Source of the DNA: Mortierella sp. BCC40632
Lineage: Eukaryota > Mortierellomycota > Mortierellomycetes > Mortierellales > Mortierellaceae
Reading direction: 5' to 3'
NCBI GenBank assembly: GCA_011634665.1
Contig: WAEK01000021.1
Coordinates: 360,501-424,500, forward strand
DNA: 64,000 nt
A model generated the notes under the pieces. It was not told where the DNA came from. It was given only the letters and a program-made list of their open reading frames with translations, and searched no databases. The translations under genes and the position numbers were made by a program. The number at the start of each line of letters is the position of its first letter. The first letter of the stretch is position 1. Below are positions 21,087 through 33,700 of this stretch, piece after piece.

Positions 21087-23962
21087 TTACCTCAGCCGCT
21101 GCTTGTTCACGCGCCATCCTCCAGAAGACGCGGCAAGACTTTGCATCTGTGCTCGAGCAGTAGCCGGGTCGATCGGCTTTAGCAGCTCAAAACTGCACAG
21201 CAAGTCCTCGCTCACAGACATTACCGCGCCAAAGTTATCGAATTCACCACAATAGTTGGGTGCAGAGAATACCGTGACAAGTGTCCTATCGTTGAAAAAC
21301 TCGTATCCGTCTTCTACCACCATGTGTGCACGACAGACCAGGTCAAAATCATGCTTGTTCAGGAACTGTTGGATGACGGTTCGACCAAAGCAATATGAGA
21401 CTCCGCGTTCGTTGTCTTCCCAGTCATAGGCCGTGTCCGAGGGGTCTGACCAGAGCAAGTCGTTCAGCAGTCCATAGTCTGGCACGTCTGTTGGCCGTCG
21501 GAGAGCACGGATGTCGTCCATGGTGTTTAGGCTGGGTGAGAGTCCGCCATGGACACAAAAGATCTTGTTAGCAACGATGGCGGCGAGTGGTAGGGCGTTA
21601 AAGACGTCGACAAAAGCCTTCCACATCTTGATGCTCGCTCGCCGCTTGCATTCATCATAGAACCCATAAACTGCGAGGAAGGAGGAAAAAAAAAAAAAAA
21701 AAAAGATAAAGGTCATTAGTGATACGAGGTCGTGCGACAAACATGCTCAAGGACTGACTCCAGAGTATCCATTCTCCAATAAACAAGTGTGGAATGAATG
21801 GCGCGTGGCGTGGTTCAATGTTCCAGGCGCAGGTCCCTTTTCTCCGGTCATCTGACTCTGTCTTGCTGCTCTCCTCCTCATGAGCTCTTGCAGTAGAAGG
21901 CGATAAATAAAATAATTGCCAAATGGACAGTCCAGCCAACACATGGGTTCAGGACAGAGAGAAAGGAAACCCCTGTCTGTCTGCTTCCTACCGCGTGTCC
22001 TGCGTGGCATCCGTGCGTCCTTCTCCTCCTCTCTTTCTCACCTCTCTCTCCCCACCCCCGCCCCCATTCAATCCCTTTCCTACTACCATACTCTTTTTCT
22101 TTTGCACGTCGTGAGAGAAAGAGTGCATGACATTTGCCGAAAAGAAAAAAAGAAAAAAGAAAAAAAGAAAAAGAAAAGGCCCTCCCCTTGACGGCGAACC
22201 CCTTACCTTTGGTGACATTGGCACACTCGTGGTTCCCCCGAAGAAGGAAAAAGTTCTCGGGGTACTTGATTTTGTAGCAAAACAGGAGAAGGATCGTCTC
22301 CAGACTCATCTTGCCGCGGTCCACATAGTCGCCCAAGAACAAAAAGTTGGCCGCAGGCGGGAATCCACACATTTCAAACAACCGTAGCAGATCCGTGTAT
22401 TGGCCATGGATATCTCCCACAATCTTGACCGGTGGGTTCAACTCTACCAACGCTGGTTGGGACAAAAAAATCTCTCGTGCTGTTTGGCAAATGTAAAGGA
22501 TCTCATTGTTCCGTAGACAAATGTTCTTGGAGACTTTGCCGGAATAGCCTTCGTCCAAGAGCCGTGAAATAATATTGTCAATGTCCATCCCCTTGTTCTT
22601 GTCTACGGGCGACGATCCAAGAAAGGATAGCCTCGATGTAGGCGAGGACACGTCGAGCGACTTTGGTGAGAGCGAAGGAGGAGACCGTAGATGTCCTGCA
22701 GTTGACGGAGAGAGCGATGGGATAGCCAAGGGCGACAGGCTTGGACGTCGAATCAGAATCGGCTCGCCTGGCTCTAGAACGGCAAACGGGATACTGGGCT
22801 CCGGAGCAGGCGGCGGCGAGGAAGGTGGCGTCTGCTGTTGATGTGGCTCTTTCTGGTCACGCTGCTCCTCGTCACTCTCCTGTCCTGATCCTTGTTCTGG
22901 ATGCTCCTGCTGCTGCTCCTTCGCGTTGTTGCCATGCTCATAGAATTGGTCTGTTGTCTGACTTTCCGAGGAAAGAGGACCTTCGTGCGACCGTCGAAGA
23001 GGCTCATGCTGCGTCGTCGGCTCCACATGTTGATGTGGCTGTTGCTTGTCATCGCTCCCGTTCGTTAGTCTGGGGTCGCTGTCCTCGTTGCTAGTGCGGG
23101 GACGACCAGTGATATTCTTGATATGATCAAAGTGTTCCTGCATCCGCCTGGCCTTGTCTGGCGGAGAGTCTGCCGAGGTGCCATTGCGTGAGAGGGCACT
23201 GGTGGCCGCTGTGGCCGTGCTCGAGACCACGCTGACTGGATCGATAGCATGTGTGTCCTGGCGGGCTAGCCCATTTTGGGCAGGCTCTTTGGAGGATGGG
23301 CAGAACCCTGTGCCAGATGATGAGAGGTGTGTTTGGCTGGAATTCCGGTGCTGGTAGAGTGGAGGGACAAGGTGAGGTTGCTGGTGAATCGGAGGATTGG
23401 GTGCTGTGTGTGCCAAAGGCGGAGGCTGGATCACATCGCCAGGGCTGCCTCCCGATACTGTTGCTGAACCTGATGCTGCCGCTAGAGCTGCCACGCCCGT
23501 TGCCGCAGAGACGGAGCCCTGCAAGGACGACTTTAGCCGCTTCTCAATCTCCGACGGGTCGTGTCCATGCCCCTGGCTTGAAAGAATACCTGTTACGATC
23601 GCTGCATCGACTTTGACAGGGCTTGCTTCGGCGGAGCTCGTTGATGAAGTGGGTCGGGCCGTGCGCGGGAGCGAGCCCATGAGCGAGGTTGGATTGGTGG
23701 AATGGGGACCATCGACTGAATGTCGAGGTTGAGGGAGCGACCCATTCGATTCATGGACGCCATTGCACGCCGAATACCTGTTCTCACTGCTGCAGGACCC
23801 CTTGCTGCAGACAGCCGCGTCGGGTGGCCCAACCAGGAAACCATTTTCCCTGGCGGTCATGCCGTCCATCTGTTCTCCAGCTGTGCCTGTGGGTCCCCCT
23901 ATGCCCAGAAGCTGAGCTTTGCCGAGCTTGGGGCTCGGTTTCTTGCTGACCTGGTTGCCCAT
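21087..23962 (-). CDS. PPZ-type serine/threonine protein phosphatase
   Basis: A PP1-like metallophosphatase of the fungal Ppz group, which controls cation homeostasis and cell integrity. Two exons (23962-22207 and 21670-21087) give about 779 residues. It begins MGNQVSKK, an N-myristoylation signal like that of yeast Ppz1. Residues 8-455 are disordered and rich in Ser, Pro, His and Gln. The catalytic domain (about 460-760) shows GDIHGQ (516-521), GDYVDRG (544-550), RGNHE (575-579) and CVHGG (about 624-628). [20 protein letters not shown], formed across the splice, is Ppz-like rather than PP1-like. The 536-nt intron (22206-21671) has a T-run before its acceptor. The stop codon TAA is part of AG-GTAAGCC, which also looks like a splice donor, so a further C-terminal exon is possible. 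Confidence 0.93.
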
Positions 23963-26491
23963 GGCGCACGGGCGCGAAAGTAGGCAGGGATTCTGGTGCC
24001 GAGGATGTGCTCACTTGAAGGTGGCAAGGAGGCACACGATGGGTGCGAGTGGCGTGGTGTGGAGAAGGAGAGACAGAGACAGAGACAGAGAAAGAGAAAG
24101 AGAGAAAGAGAGAACAAAAAACGGTGACTCTTGTGTGCTTCGTAATCTGGGGAGGAGAGGAGAGGGGTAGGTGAGTGAGGCGGCGAAGAGTTGCTCCTAC
24201 TGACGATGTGGAAAGAGTTGGGTAAAGGGGACAACGAACAAAGCACGTGTGCAGCAGAGATGAGAACGGAGTCGTGAATGGAGAAGGCAAGGTGAATGGA
24301 GATGATGGGAATGCAAAAAGACAAACGGAAGAATAAAAGAAAAAGGATGAGAACAACAGCAACGACGACAAAGAAGACTGGCTCAGAGAACGAGAACAAA
24401 ATAGACCGAGAGCGGGAAGAGAGAATGAGAGACAACAGAGACCGAGACTGAGAAGAAGAGTCAAAGTGAGAGAGAGAATGAGAGAGAGTGAGAGTAAGAG
24501 AGAGTGAGAGTGAAAGAGAGAAAGAAAAAGAAAGAGAAAGAGAAAGAGAAAGAGAAAGAGAAAGTGAAAGTGAAAACGACAGTAGAGGAAAAAAAAAAAA
24601 AAAAAAAAAGAGTACAGCGACGAGCAGAGTCGCAAAACCCAAGGACAAGCCTGAGCAATCATCTTTTTCCTCTTACACATGGTCAGTCGTCTCTTCGCTT
24701 GCGACCGAATAGCCACTGCCGGCAACCGGACCTGTTCTGTTCTTGGCTTCGGCACTGACACCAATACCGACACCCCTGGGCCGTGGGATGTCTCGCTTCT
24801 GCTCAGAGCCGGCTGCATTGCCCTGGCCCAAATCGTCTCTAACTTTCCCTAATTGGTTGCTCGTCCGCGACTTGGCCTTTGCGAAAAAAAAACCAGGGCC
24901 AAAGGCATCCAGGCCGCACGACGGTCGTGTCAGTCGTGTCTCGCCACAGTTGTGCGAGCATGCAAGGGTACTCGACATTAGACATGGCCCAAACTACTGT
25001 ACCTACCATGCCTCGTCTGTCTTCCGAGTATCTGGATCTCCTCTCACTCTCACTCGCTCGCACTTTCTCTTTTTTTTTTTATTAGCTCTGTGGCAGTAAG
25101 GCCTAATTCTACTCTACCCTGCGTTGCCTCGGCACCGGTTCAGCGACGGTGTGGAAAACGAAAAAAAAAAAATCGCGAATTGAGTAAGCTTGCAGTCCTT
25201 TCTCCAAGGGTGGGCAACAAATGGCGAGTGTCTGGATGGGCTGGGCATATGTGTGTGTTTATGTGGGGAATTGTCCAGGGGAAGGGGGCACTGGCTTGTG
25301 TCTTGCCGATGCAACCAAAACACAAACGGCCGTGGTCCGCGCCTACTTTTTGGGCTCCACCTTCTCATTCTCTTCCATGACAACAATGCTGTTGGTCGTC
25401 TGGCATGCAACGCCGCACAGAGAGATTATCTGGATACGGTGCTCTTGGTAGACCCTCGGCGGATCCATGTTCATAGAGTATAGAGATTCCACTTCTGCAC
25501 CCCAAACCACGCTTTTCATACCACATACCCCTACCATGGCTGACCATCCGCCTCGTACAGTTCACACCTGCCCCTCCCCCTTTTCTTCGGTGATCGGTTG
25601 GTCATTATCCTCGACCTCCTCTCTTTTCCCACTCTCCTTCAACTCTTCCAAGCCCTCGCCAAAAGGATCTCTCTAGCAAATGAGAAGAGCTGTCCTCCTT
25701 GGACCTTTGAGGCCCATGTCCTCTTTGTGGCTGTCTACTCTCATGGAGTGGCAGTGGCAAGAGGATTCGTTGGGACAAGGGCAGAGAAAGGCGACCAAGT
25801 CCAAGTCTAGGCGACCAATGATCGGCCGAGAGAGAGAAAGAGAGAGAAAGAAAGATGCAGAAGAAGGGGCGTAATAGAGAGACGGCGGGGGGTCGTGCTC
25901 ACATGGACATTGACCCTATTTTGCCCAGGGTACGAAAAATGGTCGGACAGCGTTTGAGGTGGGCGAGTGTATGTGGAGAGAGAGACATTTCAACAGCCAT
26001 CCATGTTGTTTGGTCTGCACAGGGGGATACAAACAAGGCGCGGGGGTGCAGGAGGATACTTGCCCTAGCTGTGGTCCAAGTAAAATGGTACAGGCCAGGC
26101 AGCTGGCACGACAGATGGGTCACGCCCTGTTGTTCTGGAGTATCGGATCAGCAGGAGAGAGGATGGAGCAATCATTCTTGCGATGGGTTCATTGCCTGGA
26201 CAGAGAGAGCCATCTCTTTTCTACCTTCTCTTCTCTCTCTCTTTTAAGCGAAAAGAAGTGAGCTCGCTCAAAGAACGCCACTGTGGTCAGAGCGCGCTGA
26301 AAAAAAAAAAAAGAGAGAGAGAGAGAGAAAGAGAGAGAAGCCAGCAGAGAGGGCTCCTGGGTGGCTTACTGGATTCCTAGAAACGGCATGGAAGAAGCAG
26401 GCAGCCCATCAGCCCAATGGATTCTGGTCGACCAGCACATCAGAGCCTCCCAATAGGACAACAATAGAAACAGAATCACAGGACTCATCCA
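23963..26491. other. Intergenic region with strongly CT-biased PPZ leader
   Basis: Positions 24060-24600 are GA-rich on the plus strand (CT-rich on the PPZ sense strand) with GA and GAAA repeats and an A-run of about 20 nt at 24590-24609. The open frames in 24.6-26.4 kb are short and of biased composition. No gene is supported. Being over 2.5 kb, it could hide a noncoding RNA or a very short gene that I cannot see. Confidence 0.55.
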
Positions 26492-26972
26492 ATGTCAACT
26501 TCCTCAGCAGCCTCAGCACAGCTCATTCAGCGCATGCAGGAAAAGAGGCAGGAGCTCGAGCATCTCTTGCTTCTTCGACAGCTCTCTAACCACCTCCAGA
26601 CCCATTTTGACGAGCTATCTGAAAAGTTTGACGGTCTTGTCCAAGGCAATCAAGGTTAGCAAAGGACAGCAACAGCAAAAGAGTCTGCCATCCTCTCATC
26701 TCCCCAAAATTCATATCTACAAGCAAACCGGGCTGATTGATGGGATGTTTTTTTTTTTTATTTCGATATTGACTCTTGATTATTGTTATTATTATTTTTT
26801 TTTATTTTTTTTTTTTAAAAAAAAAAATACCTTACCGTGTAGCTGCTTCCAAGGTGCTTCAGAATTGGTCCGACGTCTTCAGGACAATCGAGCTAACAGG
26901 TGAGCTACAGTACCCTTCTTTAAAGAAGGTGCTGTGAACTCTAGTGTCATGCAGGCAGATGAAGGTCTATGA
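26492..26972 (+). CDS. DAD2: DASH complex subunit Dad2-like
   Basis: A very small gene, too short in each exon to stand out. Dad2 is part of the DASH/Dam1 ring that couples kinetochores to microtubules in fungi. Exon 1 (26492-26654) encodes a helical segment with QLIQRMQEKRQELEHLLLLR and LSEKFDGLVQGNQ. Exon 2 (26843-26899, after GTGTAG) continues AASKVLQNWSDVFRTIELT. This matches the Dad2 pattern, as I recall it, of an N-terminal coiled coil followed by V-x-x-NW-x-x-V-x-RAI. The 3' end is uncertain. Splicing from the GTGAGC at 26900 to GGCAG gives a stop at 26970-26972; an acceptor four bases earlier stops at 26962; reading through stops at 26937. All give about 75-90 residues, normal for the family. 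The intron (26655-26842) holds adjacent T- and A-runs. Confidence 0.72.
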
Positions 26973-28119
26973 GAAAGAAAAGTGCCCGATACAGCCGCTC
27001 TATCAGGATGCTTGGGACATGAGATGCTGCATATGCATTGCTTTCAGGAAAAAATAGCCACTGGACAGGTGGTCGAGACCACAGAAAATTTGAATAGTTT
27101 CGTCCGCATTGGCATGGCCACTCGACAAAAAGAAAGGAAAGATATGGGCTTCAGTTCTGGCCAAGGGAGAGTTAAAAAAACTCTCCTCACCCCCACCCCC
27201 AAAAAAGATAGCCTTCATATACATCATTAAGAGTACTGGAGATGCAGGTTGGCTTAGGGATATCCTCATGGATGCGCGACCTCTCCCCCCTTTTCTTTTT
27301 AAGGCTCTGCATTTGTCTACCATGGCAGTTGTTATGCCGGACCAGCTGTAGGGGGAAGAGGAGGGAGGACCCCACATCCTCAGGAATCAGCAAGATGACT
27401 GATGCCCTTCTGCCCTTCTGCCTTCTCGTACATCACTGTTGTAGATAACTACGCGTCTCAGGAAAGTGGGGAGGGCCAAGACCGGCTGTCTCTTGTCCGG
27501 GTCCCAGCATCTGGTGCGGACGAGGAGTTGTGAGGTCAAATAACGCGATCAGTCCTAGTCAATTCTAAAAATTTATACCAGCATTTCACAGAGCCCAATG
27601 ACTGTTTTTTTTTGTCTGTTCTCCCAAAGGGAGCTTAACACCAAGTTCAGGCGGTGGCACCACATTCAGCCCTTGTCATGCAACTCTCATCACAAGAAGA
27701 GCTACATGCCTGGAAGTTTTGGATCCCTAGCCCATCACTGCTTCGCCTCAGGAATTCTAACGTGCTAGTCCATCGTGTTTGGGAATCACTTTATCTCAGC
27801 AGTCTCAATATCTAAACCTCATCAGATCAGTATCCAGGAACCCATCGCCATACTTCGGGATTCCTCCAGCCTGAGCCTCGACTTTCTTGAGACTGTAAAC
27901 GCTCGACCCTGTGTCTCTCGACCCTGGAGTAAAAAAAAAAAAAAAAGAGAGAGAGACTCTCTATTTCTATCTCTATCTTTGAGCACCCACTTTTCACATT
28001 CTAAGTCAGGCAGGCGCGACTTGGTATTGGATCAAATAATCGACTACTCAAAAGCAGAAAAGAAAAAAAAAGTAGGACACTGTTAGGTAGAGTCGCGATT
28101 GGGCCTCATCTTTTACAAG
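26973..28119. other. Intergenic region between DAD2 and ARV1
   Basis: No gene is recognised on either strand. It has an A-run with GA tail at about 27931-27955 and another A-rich patch at 28060-28072. Composition is less repetitive than elsewhere, but frames are short and lack family motifs. Confidence 0.6.
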
Positions 28120-28204
28120 ATGCCAACCTGTGTCGAGTGTGGTGCTGCCGTCTCTTCACTCTACACCGAATATAGCAAGGGGAATATCCGCCTTACCTAT
28201 TGTG

Positions 28205-28239
<35 letters not shown>

Positions 28240-29432
28240 CAAAAAAAAACAATGTGGGGGCCCAATACCTTGCCTCAGTTTCTGACAGCTATTCTTCTTT
28301 TACTCTGAAAAAAAAAATGGCTCATTGACCTTGTGAAAATAGGAACATTGCAAAAAACTGGCAGACAAGTATGTAGAGCATGACTATGTGATCATCTTTG
28401 TGGACATGATATTACATAAGAAGCCCGTTTACAGGCATCTACTGTTCAATCGTCTACCCTATCAAGATATTGGAATCGATGTAAGGAGTCAACTGGACAA
28501 TCCTCGGACGCTTGCATCGAGCAGTGTAATTACATCCTAGTGCCAAACACTTGCCCCCTTCCCCCTTTCCTGACATACAAGACTCTTTTTTATGGTGGAC
28601 AGCCGAACGTGTTCAAGCTTGGGGTGCTACTCATCCTGTTTGATGTCTGTAAGTGGGACTTTATAAGGTTTGAGGTTTCAATGTCTCTTTTGAATCCATC
28701 AAAGAAAAGAAAAGAAAGACTGGTGCTGACAAACCGGTCAATACTCGCTGTAGATATCAAGTGGTTTCGACTTGAACAGGAGGGCACTGTTGCCGAGATT
28801 GGGTTCGCGCAACATCCCCTTGTCTTTCAATACCTCTATATCCTCTTTTTATGCATCACAGGTATTTTAAGAAGGCGACGGACTTGATACTGTTTAGGCA
28901 TTGATTTCTTCTCTCTCGGTCTCTATCTCTATCTCTAAATGAACCCTGTATTTCTCTTCACGCCGTGTATCTATAGAGTTCATGTCCTTTCATTTCGGAG
29001 TACGACTGATCGTAAGTCTCTGGTATGGTGGACGTTATGCTATCCTAAAGTAAGTAACCCTCGTGCCTGTCCCTCTATGAGCCTTGTCAACATTTTACCT
29101 TTTTTTGCATAGGGTTTTATCTCACCTCGCATTGCCTTGGTTATTCTCACAGATACAATTACATCACGACGACATTAATCATCTCAAGCTTTGGCAAGAT
29201 GCTGCTGATTCTCATGGTCATCTGGGATTATACAGTTCTGGAATACTCTTGGCACCTGGTTTACTTTATCGTCTTTACCTCTAATATCGAGGCCTTATCC
29301 GTCTTTCTGGATACAGGATATCTTCCGACGACGCTAGTCATTGTTTTTGGAATCTGTTGTCGGATGTTGATGCAAATCGCCTTTACACACATCACAGGGG
29401 ATTCAGCCCTAGTCACTATGGCAAGCATGTAG
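28120..29432 (+). CDS. ARV1: Arv1, ER sterol/GPI-intermediate homeostasis protein
   Basis: Arv1 is an ER membrane protein needed for sterol distribution and GPI-precursor handling. Six short exons, 28120-28203, 28343-28480, 28603-28648, 28754-28861, 28977-29049 and 29153-29432, join in phase to 242 residues. The N-terminal Arv1 homology domain shows CVECG, LYTEYSKGNIRLTYC and, across intron 1, CEHC, giving the paired CxxC zinc motif. It continues ADKYVEHDYVIIFVDMILHK and RHLLFNRLPYQDIGID. Hydrophobic segments follow (PNVFKLGVLLILFDVY, MLLILMVIWDYTV, YFIVFTSNIEAL, LVIVFGICCRM), as in the four-span family. Exon 3 could start at an earlier acceptor (28582), adding seven residues. The intron 1 donor is GT followed only by T, very unlike the usual GTAAGT. 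Confidence 0.93.
28204..28249 (+). repeat. T16/A19 self-complementary run at ARV1 intron 1 donor
   Basis: Sixteen T (28205-28220) are followed directly by nineteen A (28221-28239), then C and nine A. The T-run begins at the second base of the intron. The RNA could fold into a U/A hairpin covering the donor. Confidence 0.95.
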
Positions 29433-30741
29433 TTGAGAAGCTGAAAAAAAAATAGCCTATTATCCCCTCCTCACCACCATTTAGTGCCATGGCAAGTATA
29501 GAGATGGCCACAACATACATTTTAATAGACATTCAGGTTGATCCTTTTTCCGAGTTATATTTCAGCCAAGGATTTGATCCTAAGCAATTCAAAGGGTCTG
29601 ATCCTCGATTTTTCCGGTAGCCAACAACGACAAAACCCAGTGGGTGCTTTCATGGAGGGCGAGGGTGATAGAAAGGGTTTGTTCCAGTGATCTGAGCCGA
29701 GGCACAGTTTACTGCAGTTTTACCACTAAGCTTTTCAGCGGTTTACCATCTGTCAGCAAAAACAAATCGGCGGTTAATCTGACTAACCGGTCAACCGTAC
29801 CGGTCATAATTGAACTTGACCAAACTTAACCACGCCAGGTTTAACCGGTGAATAGCAAGCTTCAGTTTCATGTGACCTCAGGAGTAACTGAGGGACAGTT
29901 AAACATTAGCCAGGAAAGTACAACTCAGTGAGCTACAGTGATCCTCCTCCGTTTCTGAAATCATGCACTCTAACATTGCTTCACTGCATACTACGGGAAT
30001 ATATACTCCCTTTATCACTAAAAGAGATTCCTCAGGATGCTTGACACCTTTGAGAATATTATTCATCAATCCTGTAGACTATGCTTAATCGATATGGTAT
30101 TGTATTTGCTCCAAGCTACGCGTTGCTGTATTCTTGGGTAGATTGACAGAGGCAAGATCTTTGGCGATGAATGATTGTTTGGAACATGCTCACCAGTGGC
30201 AAGGTACCCTACAAGTAATCACAAACACATGAGGAGCGCGGGAACCAAACAATAATAAATGTTGAGTAAATAACAGGATCAATGAAATGACAAGATCGCT
30301 TACTTCAAAGAGTTGTTTTGTAGTCTGTGAGATGTTCACGGTCATGAATATGTGCTGGTGCGCTTGTAATCCACACCAAAGGGTTTTCTGAAGCCGGCGA
30401 TCGCACTTTGCACTTTAATTAGGCGCGATTAAACCTATGGGCACCATTCCAAGGTTTTTTGAAAAAAAAAAAAAAAAACTATCAGCCAGAAATTTGGCTT
30501 ACCAGAAGGAGGTAAGGACGGTACTAAACGGACCCAGAGTCAGACCCCCAAGGTACATAAAAGAATATAAATATCAACAAAATAATAAATAAACTGATAT
30601 TAGAAGATTATGGTCCTCATTTGTCCACATTCGTAAAGACTCGGAGAGCGCGACAAAAAGAACCAGTAGTTGACCTGGTCATCTCAGTCCTATCAGTTCC
30701 AAACACTAGTTTGTTCTCTATTTATATTTTTATTATGCTTT
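29433..30741. other. Intergenic region between convergent ARV1 and COG3
   Basis: No gene recognised. It looks more AT-rich than the flanks. Positions 29760-29860 hold several CCGGT/ACCGG and TTAACC/GGTTAA motifs in inverted pairs. An A-run lies at about 30463-30478. I saw no transposase or reverse transcriptase motif; a decayed short element is possible. Confidence 0.5.
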
Positions 30742-33700
30742 TTATGGTTCAAATCCAGGATTGTTCTTCCTAAGCTCTGCCTTGACTAGGTCACTGACCC
30801 AGCTCGCAATCTTTTCCACAGGTTCAAGATCCTTCATTCCCGGATGATTGATCAGTCTATAGCTGTTTGGATCCTGTGTCGCCTGGAGTGTCAAGGCTGG
30901 ATCGTACTCGTAAAGAATCGTGTCATGAAATGATTGATACGACTCGATGATGAATGACTAGGAAAAAAAAAAAAAAAAAAAAAAGGAAGAGTCAGCATTT
31001 CTTCAAAAAGAGTGCGCCAAATAAGCTATTTCAGAGCATGGTATCAATGTTGAGCATTACCTGGATTGGACGCATCAGAATCATCTCCGTGTTGGGATCT
31101 CGGAGGTAGGTTGATAACTTCAGGACAGTCCACTGGATTCTCTGGGGAACCGATTCCTTAAAGTCAAACATGATCCTCTGGAGCTCTTCCGGTCGAGCAT
31201 AAGGCTTGTTTTTCAGAGAGACTGGAGTTCGTCTTAGTGGCCCACTGTTCATTGAAGGATCCTGTCCTCTTTGGGCAGCCTCGACATCAGCTCGGATACG
31301 CAACCCAGCCACTTGATCCATAAACTTGGCAAGGCAATTCACAGCAGCCTTGCCCATGTCCAGAATGAACGTCTCACACACCACTTTTAGGTCCCGATCG
31401 ATCTCCTGTCTAGCATCCAAATAACTATCCACAAGTGTTGGAGTGATCGTCTGAGACACTGCCCCAAACCAGGACCCAAAGCTAAGCATGCTACCTCGAT
31501 CTCGGAATAAGGTTGCAATAGCATCCGTCATCCGTGAAAAATCGACCTCCTTGGTGGCATGCACAAAGTTGCCTTCGAAGGGTGAGATCTGCTCTTTGAG
31601 GATCAAAAGGTGCTTGACCAAGAAAAGTTGACCATCCACAGGATGCTTCGAGTCTTTGATTGTTGTCGAGACTTGTCTCAATGAAACAAGGCATTTGGAC
31701 AGAGCCTCCTGAGAGAGATCATCAAAAATGGTCTGATTAACACACTTGTAGATCATGGTCAGCAACTTCAACGTCGTCTTCAATGTTGGGTACCATCCAT
31801 GGTACATCTCACTTGTGTCGAGTTCATGAATTGTTGGGGATGTAAAGTATCCACCACTTATGCTTCCTGCGACGGATGGAGTAGGTGAGGACACCTCAGG
31901 TATGGAGTCTGCCGTGCTCACGGAGTCAGAAGCTCTATGCATATGGTGAGAAGCCGTTCTCGAAAACGACCCAACCCCACTGACTACTGAAAGGTGACCA
32001 GAGTGGAGGAGACTTGTAGGTTAGAACCTATTGGCATTTTTCTCATTTGCCGCATCGATAGATCACAAACCTGAGCTAGTATGACAAAAAATAGCTCACC
32101 TTGAAGACACGCCGGATAATCTAGATCTGCAGGCTTGGGTTTGAATCCCTGGATCTCTGAGCGAATTAGAGCTTGAGCACGGTAAACAAGTCTTTGCTGT
32201 GTGTCCTGGAGCATATTGCGGATCAAATAGCCAAAGGCTAGATGCGAGTTCTCATCAACTAGATTCAAATGTCAGGCGATGTTAGTTCTATAGGCCTACG
32301 AGGTGACGCCTCTGCAGCGACTGGCACCCTGTTAGCTAACGGGGTAAGCTTACTTGGAATGTCTGACTGCTGAACATTCATGACAACGCAGAGCTCGGAC
32401 AGGGTATTAATCTTGTTCTCATGGATAATCCTTGGTCGAAGGTAGTCATACAGATATCCAATAAGAGTATCCAGGAAGCCACTAATGCATCAGGGGCAGT
32501 TCGGGGGAGGAGAGGATGGGGGTAAAGTTGGTTAACACGATCGAGCCAATTCTCAATTCCAGCTTTAAGACTTGTACCTAAAACAGAGCTCTTACTAGAG
32601 TGCATCTTCGCCAGTGTTGAAAAAGTTGTAGAATAGAGTGTACTCATCCATACAAACTGAAGTCAAATACGCCAATCCAACTCTAGCCTTTGGAGTAGAA
32701 AGCAGTGAAAATTTAGACGCTATTGATTACATAAATATTTTTTTTTTTTTTTTTTTGCAAGTAGACTTACAAACTGCAGCTTGTTCTCCTGACTTGGTCC
32801 CATTTCTTGAATCTTGGAAATGATCATGGGTTCAAGGTGCTGCTGTCGGATAGAAAAGTAGCAGTTGTAGCAGTCATTCAATAAAGAATTGTACCTACAA
32901 AGATATGGAGATAGGGATATTATTAGTCATGGTAAATTCCAACTAGTGAATGCCCTAAACTGAACAGAGCGCAACTCTTACTCTTTGTGGGACACGCATC
33001 GTTTCTCCAGCTCAGCAACCAGTGTTCTAAGTGGTGGAGCGACAGTTCGGAACTTGACATAGAAAAGTGCTGTTGCCATGGCAGGCTTGATGGACTCGCC
33101 TTTAGCGAGCACAGGTTTCTTGGAAGCCACCTCGTTGCTGAGAGCACGTAGCTTGGCTATCATGTGCATCTTTATCAATGTCATACCGCGTGTCATACAT
33201 TGCCGGAATCGCATATGATACAGCTCCGAGTCCTTGTACTTGGGCTAAGAAACCAAGATTATCAAGGAAGGGTGGGGGAACCAAAAAAGAAAAAAGAAAA
33301 AAAAAGATGAATATCAAGCATTGTCAAGGAAATCAAAGTCCAAACTGTAATGTTTAAGCGATAAGTCTTTACATTCTGCTGCACATATTCCAGACACCTA
33401 TCCAGTTTGGCCAACATGGGTGTAAATTCGGGCTGGAGACACACATCTTCTCCAGGAGCATTGAAAAGACGTGTTACAGCCTCGAGTTGGTGAAAGTAAG
33501 ATAGTTTGGACGCCATCGTGTCCGCAAGGGTTTGAAGGTTGTTCTATTGGGAGGGGAAAAAAAAAAAAAAAAAAAAAAAAAAAAGGACGGCCAAAACAAA
33601 ATATGTGAGCACCAGCGCCAAGGACGTTTGAATGATTGAATCCTACGCCAACAATACGCCAACATGAACGCACCTGTTCCTGTAGTAGTTTCTCACAAGC

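Noticed and set aside
23784..24818. Minus-strand open frame of 344 codons overlapping the PPZ start
   Set aside because: It is Phe/Ser/Leu low complexity from the CT-rich leader and then reads the PPZ exon in the wrong frame.
32378..32647. Minus-strand frame with LKAGIENWLDRVN, first taken as a COG3 exon
   Set aside because: Joining 32596 directly to 32481 restores phase and the conserved LYDYLRP alignment, so this segment is intron.
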